Of a stretch of 64,000 bases of DNA, positions 42,955-51,886 are shown piece after piece (position 1 is the first letter of the stretch; each line of letters opens with the position of its first letter). Made by a program: the position numbers and the translations under genes. The DNA is from Dyadobacter sp. CY323. GTDB taxonomy: Bacteria; Bacteroidota; Bacteroidia; Cytophagales; Spirosomataceae. The stretch lies in assembly GCF_021390245.1 (NCBI RefSeq), contig NZ_JAJUXH010000005.1, forward strand, positions 1 through 64,000, in the 5' to 3' direction. A model generated the notes under the pieces. It ran no database searches. It was not told the DNA's origin and worked only from the letters and a program-made list of their open reading frames with translations.

Positions 42955-45411
42955 ATGAAGATTTTTTGTATTAGCCTGATTTCAGCTTTTTTAACATTTG
43001 ATGCTCCCGCACAAATTAGTGGGAAGCTTAAAACGAAAAGCGCCCAGCCCATTCCATTCGCCAATGTGCTGTTACTCAATCAACCCGACAGCTCACTTGC
43101 AAAAGGTTCGGTAACAGACGAATCGGGTGCTTTCAGGATTGACCGGGTGCGACCCGGGACCTATTTCCTGCAGTTCAGCGCGGTGGGATACAAAACCACC
43201 GATCTGCCGGCATTTTCCGTGATCCCTGAAGCCGCAACGGAGATAGGCGAGCAAATCATCGAAGAAGACATTCAGCAAATGGGCGAGCTGGTCGTAAAAG
43301 CGCAAAAGCCACTTTATCAGCAGGAAATCGACCGGACGGTGATTAACGTGGAAAGCAGCATCATGACCAAAGGAAGCTCTGCACTGCAGGTACTGGAACG
43401 GTCGCCGGGCGTACTTGTAGATATGCGAAACAACACGATCGTACTGAATGGAAAAAGCAGCGTGCTGGTGATGCTGAATGGAAAAGTAATGCGACTGCCG
43501 ATGTCGCAGGTCATGGCTATGTTGCAGGCAATGAGTGCCAACGACATTGAAAAAATAGAAATAATGACCACGCCACCCTCGAAGTACGATGCCGACGGTT
43601 CGGCAGGTATGATCAATATTGTAATTAAAAAAAGAGAAGATCGGGGAACAACCGGCTCGTTGTCAGCATCGGCGGGTTATGGCTGGGGCGAAAAAGGGAA
43701 TGTGAGCGCCAGCGTCTCCCACAATACTGGCAAACTGAATTTCTACGGATCTTATTCTTTTTTGAGAGATCACTTTAAAGATGGTTGGGAGGCCGTCGGC
43801 GGCCAGGATATGCCGGTTTTCGGAGGAAAATTGAATGTGCTCGCCGGTAGCGCGCAAATCGGCAGATCCAATAGTCACAATGCTTCTGCCGGGACTTCAC
43901 TTAATCTAGGCAAAACGACCATCGGCGTCAATGCATCGTATAGTACCTCCCGTTCAAACCGGCATTTATTTAATCACGGTTCTTATACACAAATCGGCAG
44001 AGATTCGACACTTGCGATTCTTAGCGATATTTACCAAAATGGCCGCTGGAATAACACTGTTTTGAATGGGTATCTCGAAAGGCAAATTGCGGCCGGAGAA
44101 ACGTTTAATCTGGATCTCGACTACCTGATCTACAACAGCGACAGTCCCACCGAAGCTTACTCCACCTTTTTAGACAAAACCGGCCGGGAGGCAAGTCCGG
44201 GTGGCACCTTCTTTTCCAATCGCCAAAGTGGTATTGCGCAGTCGCCGATCCGTGTTGCGGTTTTGAAAATGGATTATACCAAACAGCTTTCAACAAATGT
44301 AAAACTGGAAGCAGGCGTTAAAGGCACACACACACACAGCTCGGCTTTGTCACGCATTTTGAGTTTAGTGGAAGAGCAATGGGTGGGAAGTTCGAGGTAC
44401 ACGAACGACACCAAAATGCATGAAAGCATTGGCGCGGCATATTCCTCATTAAATATTCGTATCAATCCCAAAACAACCCTTTTGGCTGGCCTGCGGTATG
44501 AATATGCCTACACGCACGGCGACGCGGATAAGAAAGAAAACGAAATCGACCGGCGCCTCGGCAAATTTTTCCCGAGTTTGTTTCTATCAAGGAAGTTGGG
44601 TGACCAGTCCGAATTCCAGGCTTCATATACGACCCGTATCACCCGGCCATCGTTCAATGACTTATCATCTTACCTGCTTTACAGCGATCCTATGGCAGCG
44701 ACCACGGGAAACCCGACGCTCCGCCCCACCATTACGAACAACCTGAAATTCGGCTACAACCATTCTGGTTACTCCTTTTCCCTGACCGCCTCGCATGACA
44801 AAAACCCCATTGTACTTTACCAGCAAAGCGAATCGGCCGCACGAGATCTGATGTACCAGTCGCCGCAGAATATGGCTTATCAGGATAACCTCGATTTACA
44901 GGCAACCCTACCGCTCTCTTTTACAAAATGGTGGAATGCAAACCTTACGACGATCGGCAGCCTGCGGCGTTTCAAACTGGACCATACCCGCGAGAAACTG
45001 CAGAAAACCTACATCACATTTAATCTGAATGGAAATTCAACGCTGACATTTCCGGCAGGATTTTCCATGGAATTCAATGGCTGGTACAATTTCACAGGGT
45101 ATGATGGTTCTAAAAAAATGAAACCTTTTGGAATGCTGAATGCGGGTTTGAAAAAAGAATTGAGAAGCAATCACGGGAGTTTCCAATTGGTGGTTAACGA
45201 CCTGTTCAAATCCATGCGGGTGCGCGGGAATTTCGGCGGGCTTACCCGGGAAGCATTTGATTTGTCCGCCAACTTCGAATACCGAGCAGAATCGGCCCGC
45301 ACCCGAATTGTGAAACTGTCTTATTCGCGGTCTTTTGGCAATAACAAAATAAAAGGACAGGCATCCCGAAGCAATTCCAGAGAAGAAAATGACCGCATCC
45401 GGAAGAATTAG
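42955..45411 (+). CDS. Outer-membrane beta-barrel receptor (TonB-dependent, OMP_b-brl_3 type)
   Basis: An 818-residue outer-membrane protein starting MKIFCISLISAF, signal cleaved near DAPAQ. It has a CarboxypepD_reg N-terminus (ISGKLKTKSAQPIPFANVLL, RPGTYFLQFSAVGYKTTDL), a plug-like part (VLERSPGVLVDMRNNTIVLN, NDIEKIEIMTTPPSKYDADG) and a C-terminal barrel (OMP_b-brl_3) ending in a Ser/Arg-rich tail. These proteins are common in Bacteroidota beside MacB-like permeases. The substrate is unknown. The tail GQASRSNSREENDRIRKN is unusually polar for a barrel end. The ABC permease gene follows on the same strand. Confidence 0.9.
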   Translation: MKIFCISLISAFLTFDAPAQISGKLKTKSAQPIPFANVLLLNQPDSSLAKGSVTDESGAFRIDRVRPGTYFLQFSAVGYKTTDLPAFSVIPEAATEIGEQIIEEDIQQMGELVVKAQKPLYQQEIDRTVINVESSIMTKGSSALQVLERSPGVLVDMRNNTIVLNGKSSVLVMLNGKVMRLPMSQVMAMLQAMSANDIEKIEIMTTPPSKYDADGSAGMINIVIKKREDRGTTGSLSASAGYGWGEKGNVSASVSHNTGKLNFYGSYSFLRDHFKDGWEAVGGQDMPVFGGKLNVLAGSAQIGRSNSHNASAGTSLNLGKTTIGVNASYSTSRSNRHLFNHGSYTQIGRDSTLAILSDIYQNGRWNNTVLNGYLERQIAAGETFNLDLDYLIYNSDSPTEAYSTFLDKTGREASPGGTFFSNRQSGIAQSPIRVAVLKMDYTKQLSTNVKLEAGVKGTHTHSSALSRILSLVEEQWVGSSRYTNDTKMHESIGAAYSSLNIRINPKTTLLAGLRYEYAYTHGDADKKENEIDRRLGKFFPSLFLSRKLGDQSEFQASYTTRITRPSFNDLSSYLLYSDPMAATTGNPTLRPTITNNLKFGYNHSGYSFSLTASHDKNPIVLYQQSESAARDLMYQSPQNMAYQDNLDLQATLPLSFTKWWNANLTTIGSLRRFKLDHTREKLQKTYITFNLNGNSTLTFPAGFSMEFNGWYNFTGYDGSKKMKPFGMLNAGLKKELRSNHGSFQLVVNDLFKSMRVRGNFGGLTREAFDLSANFEYRAESARTRIVKLSYSRSFGNNKIKGQASRSNSREENDRIRKN

Positions 45412-45552
45412 GAAAAGATGCCGGACAATCCTGTTCGAAAACGTACAGTTACAAAAACGCAATTATTTAAATATCAATCATTTACACTCGATGATTCCTG
45501 CGGCATAGCATTTTAGGTTACCTTGTATTCAACGCATTACCTGAACCTGACT

Positions 45553-47940
45553 ATGCTCCAAAACTACTTCAAGATCGCCTGGCGCAACCTGCTCCGAAGC
45601 AAAACATATAGCATCCTGATCCTCGCGGGACTTGCGTGCGGAATGACCTGTGCCATTGTGCTGGGACTTTTCGTAAATGACGAGCTCAGTTTCGACGGTT
45701 ACCACCGCAATGCGGATCGCATTTACCGGACGATCCTCGACATTAAATGGGCCGATAACCGATACAATATGGCCACGGCCGCCGCCCCGTTTGGCCCCAC
45801 CCTGCAACGTGAATATCCGGAGATCCAAAAAGCGTTGCGCGTGAAGCAGGGAGGTCAGATTTTTCGGAACGGGAACCATGTTACCAATGTGAAGGAATTG
45901 TATTATGTGGACTCTACCTTGTTCGATTTCTTCGATTATACGTTCACGGAAGGCGATCCGCGCACTGCTTTGAATAGCCCCGGTAACGTCGTTCTGACCC
46001 AAAAGCTTGCGAATGTATTGTTTGGGAAAACGTCCGGGGTTGTAGGTAAAACAGTACTCGTGAAAGACAATGTGCCATTTACCGTCTCAGGGATTATCCG
46101 GGATGTTCCTTCCAACCACCATTTAAAGTTCGACGCACTCCTGCCCTATTCCAACCGCGAAGTTAGTAATGCGGACCCCGAGAATTGGGGGAATTTCAAC
46201 ACATTTACCTATTTAATGCTGAACAACGAGCAAGTTGCAAAACGGCTGGAAAGTAAAATGCCTGCGTTTTACAAAAAATACATCGCCAAAACGGTGGGCG
46301 GCGAAGGTCAGCAGAAGTTGGATTTCGACATCACTTTTCAGCCTCTCAGCGAAATACATCTCAAATCCTCCCATTTAATGGGCGAAGAAAATGGCAGCAG
46401 CATGCGGTATGTCTACACCATTTCTCTGATCGGTCTGTTCATTCTGCTGATCGCAATTGTGAACTACATCAACCTTGCTACCGCGCGTGCAACGGGTCGC
46501 GCCAAAGAGATCGGGATCAGAAAAGCAGTGGGTTCCCAAACGTTCCAGCTGATCGGGCAATTTCTTTCCGAATCCATACTGATATCGGTGTTGGCCATGT
46601 TGGCGAGCTTGTTTTTGCTATATGCGTTACTCCCATTTTTCAATGAGGTAGCTGATAAAAAGCTGATGCTGAATATATTTAATGTCAAAACCGTCGTATT
46701 ATTCGCTGCATTTACACTCACGGTCGGGCTGGTCAGCGGTTTGTATCCTGCATTTATTTTATCAAAATACAATCCTGCCCTTGTATTGAAAGGCCCGATG
46801 GCTGCCAAAGGTCAGGGATCATTTCTCCGGCAGTCGCTGGTTGTTTTTCAGTTCGCCATTTCTATGCTGATGATCGTCGGGACAATTGTGGTTTACAGGC
46901 AACTCCAATTTATGACCAACAAAGAGCTGGGTTTCAGCAAGCAGCAGGTCATTACCATTCCGCTCAAAGGCCCGATCATGCAGCAATCCGCTGGCGTGTT
47001 GAAAAACCGCATCCTTCAAACCTCCGGCGTAACCGATGCCAGCCTTACTAATGGGACAATCGGTGCGGGCCTCAACAACAAATCCACTTTTGACTTTTAT
47101 ACTAAAACCACCGATGAGCCTGTCAGCAGTGAACATTTTATTGTGGATGAAAACTTTTTGGGCGTACTAAAAATACCAGTGAAAGAAGGACGAAACTTCT
47201 CGGCCGCATTGGACAATGACTCGTCCCGCGCCGTTCTGGTGAACGAGGCTACATTAAAACGGCTGGGCTGGAAAAGCCGCACGGACGGATTGATCGAGGT
47301 TGATGCCCGAAAAGTGGAAATTACCGGCGTTATCAAAGATTTTCATCTTCGCTCTTTACATAACCAGATTGAACCATTAATACTGGTTTTGAAACAAAGC
47401 GGCGCAAACAATTTGCTGATCCGCATTTCGCAACAGAATATCCCCGCCACTATCAGCCTGATCAAACAAGCTTTTACGGAAATCAATCCGAACCAGCCTT
47501 TTGAATATGACTTTCTGGATCAGGCATTTGCGAAACAATACAAATCCGATGAACTCAGGGGCACCATGTTCCTGACTTTCTCCGGAATTGCCATTTTAAT
47601 CGCTTCCATCGGTTTGTTTGGACTGGCTACATTCACCGCCCGGCAACGCACGAAGGAAATTGGTGTGCGAAAAGTGTTGGGCGCCTCGGTGACCAGCGTT
47701 GTGGCGTTGTTATCCGTTGACTTTCTCAAACTCGTCTTCATTGCAATCCTTATCGCCGCGCCGGTTGGCTGGTATTTGATGCACACCTGGCTGCAAACTT
47801 TTGCTTACAAAATCAATATCGAATGGTGGGTGTTTGCATTGGCTGGCGCTACGTCGATCGTGATCGCATTTGTCACCGTAAGTTTCCAGAGCATCCGGGC
47901 AGCGTTGAGTAATCCGGTAAAAAGCCTTCGTTGCGAATAA
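45553..47940 (+). CDS. MacB/FtsX-family ABC transporter permease
   Basis: A 795-residue inner-membrane permease starting MLQNYFKIAWRNLLRSKTYS. Two repeats, each with a MacB periplasmic core and an FtsX three-helix block: helix 1 near SILILAGLACGMTCAIVLG, a first FtsX block (ISLIGLFILLIAIVNYINLA, TGRAKEIGIRKAVGS), then a second core and FtsX block (FSGIAILIASIGLFGLATFT, RQRTKEIGVRKVLGASV). The C-terminus is VSFQSIRAALSNPVKSLR. Bacteroidota have many such stand-alone permeases whose ATPase is encoded elsewhere; they act in efflux or lipoprotein release-type mechanotransmission. The longer frame to 45523 is unlikely. Confidence 0.93.
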   Translation: MLQNYFKIAWRNLLRSKTYSILILAGLACGMTCAIVLGLFVNDELSFDGYHRNADRIYRTILDIKWADNRYNMATAAAPFGPTLQREYPEIQKALRVKQGGQIFRNGNHVTNVKELYYVDSTLFDFFDYTFTEGDPRTALNSPGNVVLTQKLANVLFGKTSGVVGKTVLVKDNVPFTVSGIIRDVPSNHHLKFDALLPYSNREVSNADPENWGNFNTFTYLMLNNEQVAKRLESKMPAFYKKYIAKTVGGEGQQKLDFDITFQPLSEIHLKSSHLMGEENGSSMRYVYTISLIGLFILLIAIVNYINLATARATGRAKEIGIRKAVGSQTFQLIGQFLSESILISVLAMLASLFLLYALLPFFNEVADKKLMLNIFNVKTVVLFAAFTLTVGLVSGLYPAFILSKYNPALVLKGPMAAKGQGSFLRQSLVVFQFAISMLMIVGTIVVYRQLQFMTNKELGFSKQQVITIPLKGPIMQQSAGVLKNRILQTSGVTDASLTNGTIGAGLNNKSTFDFYTKTTDEPVSSEHFIVDENFLGVLKIPVKEGRNFSAALDNDSSRAVLVNEATLKRLGWKSRTDGLIEVDARKVEITGVIKDFHLRSLHNQIEPLILVLKQSGANNLLIRISQQNIPATISLIKQAFTEINPNQPFEYDFLDQAFAKQYKSDELRGTMFLTFSGIAILIASIGLFGLATFTARQRTKEIGVRKVLGASVTSVVALLSVDFLKLVFIAILIAAPVGWYLMHTWLQTFAYKINIEWWVFALAGATSIVIAFVTVSFQSIRAALSNPVKSLRCE

Positions 47941-47971
47941 AAGGTAGCTGTACATCTCACAACTACCTTTT
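47939..47971 (+). terminator. Hairpin after the permease gene
   Basis: AAAAGGTAG (47939-47947) pairs with CTACCTTTT (47963-47971) across a 15-base loop at the stop codon. The 3' arm ends in TTTT. A weak bidirectional terminator for the convergent AhpD-like gene and the permease. Confidence 0.55.
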
Positions 47972-47999
47972 CACCGCCCGGCGGCCCGGATTTCGCAAT

Positions 48000-48470
48000 T
48001 TAGGCTGCTACTGCATGCTGCCCTGGCACATAGGAGCCGGCCGGCGTCCGAAATGCGACGTTGATGCGGTTATAACAATTGATCGCAAGCACACCCATGG
48101 TGAGGTCGATCATTTCTTCTTCAGAGAATTGTGAAGTCACAAAATCATAAACTTCGTCCGATACATTCTGATCGGTCAGCTTGGTTACACTTTCGGCCCA
48201 GGCAAATGCAGCCCGCTCGCGATCGGTGTAGACGCTCGCTTCACGCCAGGCGCCGATCATATAAAGACGCTGCTCGGTTTCACCCTGCGCCCGCAGATCC
48301 TTCGAATGCATATCCAGACAATACGCGCAGCCGTTGATCTGGGAAACTCGGAAAAAGATCAGATGCAGCAGGTTCTTTTCAATTTTTGATTTTGCAAGAT
48401 ATCCCCCTAAACCATACAGCGCCTTCATTGCACCTTGTCCTTTTTCGAAGAAATTAATACGTTGTTCCAT
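48000..48470 (-). CDS. Carboxymuconolactone decarboxylase/AhpD-like protein
   Basis: A 156-residue all-helical protein of the CMD superfamily. The active-site segment is QINGCAYCLDMHSKDLRAQG, with the CxxC and His of AhpD-like peroxidase partners. Further family features are MIGAWREASVYTDRERAAFA and a C-terminal helix with MGVLAINCYNRINVAF. It would reduce alkyl hydroperoxides or act as a thiol-dependent disulphide reductase in the cytosol. Length is typical of the family (about 150). It appears to be transcribed alone. Confidence 0.9.
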   Translation of the reverse strand: MEQRINFFEKGQGAMKALYGLGGYLAKSKIEKNLLHLIFFRVSQINGCAYCLDMHSKDLRAQGETEQRLYMIGAWREASVYTDRERAAFAWAESVTKLTDQNVSDEVYDFVTSQFSEEEMIDLTMGVLAINCYNRINVAFRTPAGSYVPGQHAVAA

Positions 48471-48685
48471 TTTCTAAGTTGTTTTATTAATCAATGAATA
48501 GTTGAACTACACCCTATATCGATTGACTGGACTGAGATTGGACAAGTCTTCAAAAAATATTTTACTTTTTTAAATCAAATGCATTAACCCTGAAAAATTC
48601 CTTAAAACCGGCATTTCGTACTGGCAGGAATGCAGTTTATCAATTGATTAGTTTCAGTTTCTTCCCCCGCTTGCCTTGATCTTGC

Positions 48686-48746
48686 CCCCGGCCCCTAAAG
48701 GGGAGAGCCGGTAAAGTAACAAAAAGTCCCCTTGAGGGGATTAGGG
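48686..48746. repeat. Dispersed Bacteroidota intergenic repeat with CCCC/GGGG palindromes
   Basis: Two short palindromes, CCCCTAAAGGGG (48692-48703) and CCCCTTGAGGGG (48728-48739), linked by AGAGCCGGTAAAGTAAC. I know this layout as a common scattered element in Bacteroidota genomes. A frame of 94 codons across it (48640-48924 minus) is a translation of the repeat and not a gene. Confidence 0.6.
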
Positions 48747-48821
48747 TAGAAAACATGCACAAAACACACGGTAATGCCCATTGAAAAAAACCGGCCTTCT
48801 CGCCTCCAACCTCGTTAAACT

Positions 48822-48998
48822 CAAAAACCTGCGCTAACCGGCGAATTGGTGAGTGAGGAGTTGATGTTTGGCATACAAGCAGGTGGTGTAGGCGAGCCCG
48901 GATTACCACCATTTGCTCCGGCACTTTGCAATGCGATCTTTGATTTAACAGGAAACCGGATCAGGAAACTGCCATTTAATATGGACGAAATTTCCTGA
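48822..48998 (+). pseudogene. 3' relic of a xanthine dehydrogenase-type molybdopterin subunit
   Basis: A plus-strand frame after a TAA reads [20 protein letters not shown], then [20 protein letters not shown] and IRKLPF before TGA at 48996-48998. This is the C-terminal signature of the molybdopterin-binding subunit of xanthine dehydrogenase/aldehyde oxidase enzymes (G-V-G-E-P-G-x-P-P-x-A-P-A-x-x-N-A-I-F-x-x-T-G). Only about 58 codons are left; the rest of the roughly 700-residue gene is gone, replaced upstream by the dispersed repeat. Strongly recognisable motif, clearly non-functional. Confidence 0.7.
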
Positions 48999-49005
48999 TC
49001 CGGTT
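48954..49005 (-). terminator. Inverted repeat ending the large cytochrome gene
   Basis: Perfect 15-bp arms AACCGGATCAGGAAA (48954-48968) and its complement (48991-49005) with a 22-base loop, starting four bases past the stop of the minus-strand gene at 49009. It lacks a long U-tract. One arm lies within the xanthine dehydrogenase relic. Confidence 0.6.
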
Positions 49006-49008
49006 CTG

Positions 49009-51789
49009 CTACTTCTTGCCTGAAAGCGATTTGATATACAAAATAACAGATTCAATATCCGGGTCGGAAAGTACGCCGACGAAGGAGGGCATTTCTTCAT
49101 TGTACCCTTTTATAATACGTTTCGAAGGTGCCAGAATCGACTCGCGGAGGTAATTTTCGTCCGCAATGACCTTCGTACCATCGTCAAATATCCTTTCAGA
49201 TTTATATAGATTTTTGAATGGCGGGCCGTACATTCCGTCCGTTTTGGTTCCCGGGGAATGGCAGCCAGCGCAGGCCATTTTCGTGAATATTTCTTTTCCT
49301 TTTTCGGCGGATGCTACTTCTACTTTCGCAGGCTGCGTGGCCATTTCCTCCTTTTTTGCAGTCAGTAACGCCAGATCTACATTTCCAAAACCGTACTTTT
49401 TAAGATCCATATCATCGGAACTGTTCACCGTAAAGTAGAGATGGTCGTTTACCTTTTTACCATCTTTTGCATTCAACCGATATGCGACCTCCATTTGCAT
49501 GATTTCTTTCATATCCGGCACGAGCAACAGAATTTTCTTGCCATCCGCAGACAGGTATGACCCCGCTACCGGCAGCATTTCCTCGCCTGTGCTGCCATCC
49601 AGCTTGAAATGCCCCGAACCATATTCTTCGGTTCTTTGATAGTTATATCTTTTCACCTCAAAATTCGCCGCATTCAAAGCAGAAGCTTTATCCAATTCCG
49701 AATCAAAACCAATGATAATCCCCTGATTACCAGCTCTGAAATAATTTGGCATATAACTTGGTTTCCCGGTATACCTCAATCTCAACACCGAACTGATCCC
49801 CACCGAGGCCGATCCCCATAGGTTGAAACCGGTCACGTACATCTGTTCGTCAAGCGGGTTCATGGCACCTTTGGAAGTTGGCGCGGGATAATTTGCATTG
49901 AGGTATGAAACGCCGCCCTGCAACACTTTCGACGCACTGTCAATCAAGACCCGGAACAATCCCGGTGTTCCGAACGAAAAGTGGATCAGACTGCCATTCA
50001 GCGGGCCCATTTTGTTTCCGGTCACCCACGCCTGCCCAAGGCTCGACCGGTCGACGCTGTGAGGGATCCAGGTTAATGGAGGCGCTATTTCCGGATTATC
50101 CGTGCGATGTGCAGTGGGGATCACTCCGTAATAATCTCCCTTTTTGATCACATAAATCGGCGTGGAGGGAACAAAGTTACCTTGCTGATCGGTCGCTGTA
50201 AGTATTCCAGTATTGGGATTAAAACCTAAATAAGGCCCGCGTAATCCGGTTGCGATAATTTCAGAAGTTCTGCCATCGGGTGATATTTTCATGATCGTCC
50301 CGTTTTGGTCCGAGCCTGTCCGAAACCCTTTTCCGAACGCTTTGTCCGTCATTCCCGGCCCATTGCTCAGACTTCCGCCTTTGGCAATGTAAAAACTGCC
50401 ATCCTGCACAGCTACCAGATCCGCCGCCCATTCCCGCGATTCGGCGGATTGCGACATTACGTTCGAAAAATTCTCGTAGTAATCTGCATTTCCATCCTTG
50501 TTCAGGTCATGCAACTTAACAATTCCATTTCTGTCAAAAACATAAATGATGTCTTTGACGACCTCAATGCTCAAAGGTTCATGCAAACCGGAAGCAAATC
50601 GTCTCCATTTTACATTTTGGAGATCCTTGTCAATCCCTTCGATCGTCCAAACGTCACCTTCAAATGTGACCACTGCCGCACGGCCGTCCGGAAAAAATGC
50701 GATATCGGCAACCCGCACATTGCGTTTCCATGGATTGTTGAGTGGCAATCCGAGCTGGTCGGTCACAAATGCAGCCGTGTCGGGCGAGAGCTTACCTTTT
50801 GTGGTAATGGTTTCTTTCCAGGCTGTCGGACCGCCTTTTTCGAAATCGGGGAACAGTTCCGGTTTCCCGCGGATGGACTTTTCAAAAGTTTTTAATGATT
50901 TCGTCGGCCCTTTCCACATCACAACCATGCCCAACGATTGTTTGGCTGACACAGGCAGTTTAACCGTAACAAATTTATTTTCATTGATTTCAAGTTGCCA
51001 GTCCACTTTTCCGGCAATACCAATCGCCGTAACACTGTCTTTATTGGCTCCCTGATAGATATATGCAAACTTCCCTTTGACCTCGCCCGTCGATCCGTTG
51101 CTGACTTCAGCTGCCGTTATATAAAGTTCTTTATCCACATTTTCGACCCTCAATTTCCTGGTAAATGCAACCTGGTTATCAAATTTTATGCTGCCAGGCA
51201 ACTCATAAATCTTAGAATTACCAACCGAATAATGAAGTATTGCCTGTTTACCAACAACATACACACCATTATATCTCGCCTGATCCGCCGGCAACGCTTT
51301 CCAGCTTGGCTCAACTACCTGTTTCCCGTTTCTGAAAAACGGCTTCCCGATTGTCCAGCCGGCATAATTTCCGGTAGCGATTTTCGGCTCGCCGGTCAAT
51401 TTGGCGATCCCGTTATTTTTATTGAAAAAGTTCTTGTAGGAGATCTGCGCCATTAAAACCATTGGCAAAAACTTCCCTGTCCACGCTACCGACCACCTCA
51501 ACTGATCGGTATCAAAACACGCGTAGGCACTATCGCCCAGCTGCAATGCGAACGTACGGGCGGCCTGATTGTCGGTGGGGAACCCGGCACCAATCTTTCT
51601 GGCATCGACAGAGGTAGAGATGTAGGGAAAGCCAGGCTCCACAAAATCGGCCAGCTTAACGGAGTCGGGCTGGTTGGCTAAATTGGGTAAATAATGGGTG
51701 TTACTCGTAAGAAGGACAGTCGAAAGGGACAACACCACAATTGAAAAAACTCCCCACTTCCTGACCTGATTTTTAACAATTTGAAACAT
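49009..51789 (-). CDS. Large exported c-type cytochrome (DUF6797-like) with propeller domain
   Basis: A 926-residue exported protein; a signal-anchor helix (WGVFSIVVLSLSTVLLTS) precedes a DUF6797-like N-terminal region (LADFVEPGFPYISTSVDAR). The middle (about 345-640) is an NHL/PQQ-type propeller (VRVADIAFFPDGRAAVVTF, YVFDRNGIVKLHDLNKDG, DGRTSEIIATGLRGPYLGF). The C-terminus (about 840-926) is a haem domain with CAGCH in FTKMACAGCHSPGTKTDG and a cytochrome c oxidase-like EMPSFVGVLSDPDIESVILY. It probably oxidises a sugar or alcohol and passes electrons to the respiratory chain. Substrate unknown. Monocistronic, with a hairpin at its end. Confidence 0.85.
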   Translation of the reverse strand: MFQIVKNQVRKWGVFSIVVLSLSTVLLTSNTHYLPNLANQPDSVKLADFVEPGFPYISTSVDARKIGAGFPTDNQAARTFALQLGDSAYACFDTDQLRWSVAWTGKFLPMVLMAQISYKNFFNKNNGIAKLTGEPKIATGNYAGWTIGKPFFRNGKQVVEPSWKALPADQARYNGVYVVGKQAILHYSVGNSKIYELPGSIKFDNQVAFTRKLRVENVDKELYITAAEVSNGSTGEVKGKFAYIYQGANKDSVTAIGIAGKVDWQLEINENKFVTVKLPVSAKQSLGMVVMWKGPTKSLKTFEKSIRGKPELFPDFEKGGPTAWKETITTKGKLSPDTAAFVTDQLGLPLNNPWKRNVRVADIAFFPDGRAAVVTFEGDVWTIEGIDKDLQNVKWRRFASGLHEPLSIEVVKDIIYVFDRNGIVKLHDLNKDGNADYYENFSNVMSQSAESREWAADLVAVQDGSFYIAKGGSLSNGPGMTDKAFGKGFRTGSDQNGTIMKISPDGRTSEIIATGLRGPYLGFNPNTGILTATDQQGNFVPSTPIYVIKKGDYYGVIPTAHRTDNPEIAPPLTWIPHSVDRSSLGQAWVTGNKMGPLNGSLIHFSFGTPGLFRVLIDSASKVLQGGVSYLNANYPAPTSKGAMNPLDEQMYVTGFNLWGSASVGISSVLRLRYTGKPSYMPNYFRAGNQGIIIGFDSELDKASALNAANFEVKRYNYQRTEEYGSGHFKLDGSTGEEMLPVAGSYLSADGKKILLLVPDMKEIMQMEVAYRLNAKDGKKVNDHLYFTVNSSDDMDLKKYGFGNVDLALLTAKKEEMATQPAKVEVASAEKGKEIFTKMACAGCHSPGTKTDGMYGPPFKNLYKSERIFDDGTKVIADENYLRESILAPSKRIIKGYNEEMPSFVGVLSDPDIESVILYIKSLSGKK

Positions 51790-51886
51790 GTAAGAACGGA
51801 TTAATAGATCAGATCCAAAAGTCCGGCGCGGTCAAAACCTCCTCATTTGATTTAAATCAATATATTTGAAAATAAACCGCGCTCCT

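Noticed and set aside
42762..43079. 105-residue minus-strand frame as a full gene
   Set aside because: Its first half is antisense to the start of the outer-membrane receptor gene; only the last 34 codons might be independent.
48640..48924. 94-residue minus-strand frame
   Set aside because: Runs through the dispersed CCCC/GGGG repeat and antisense of the XDH relic.
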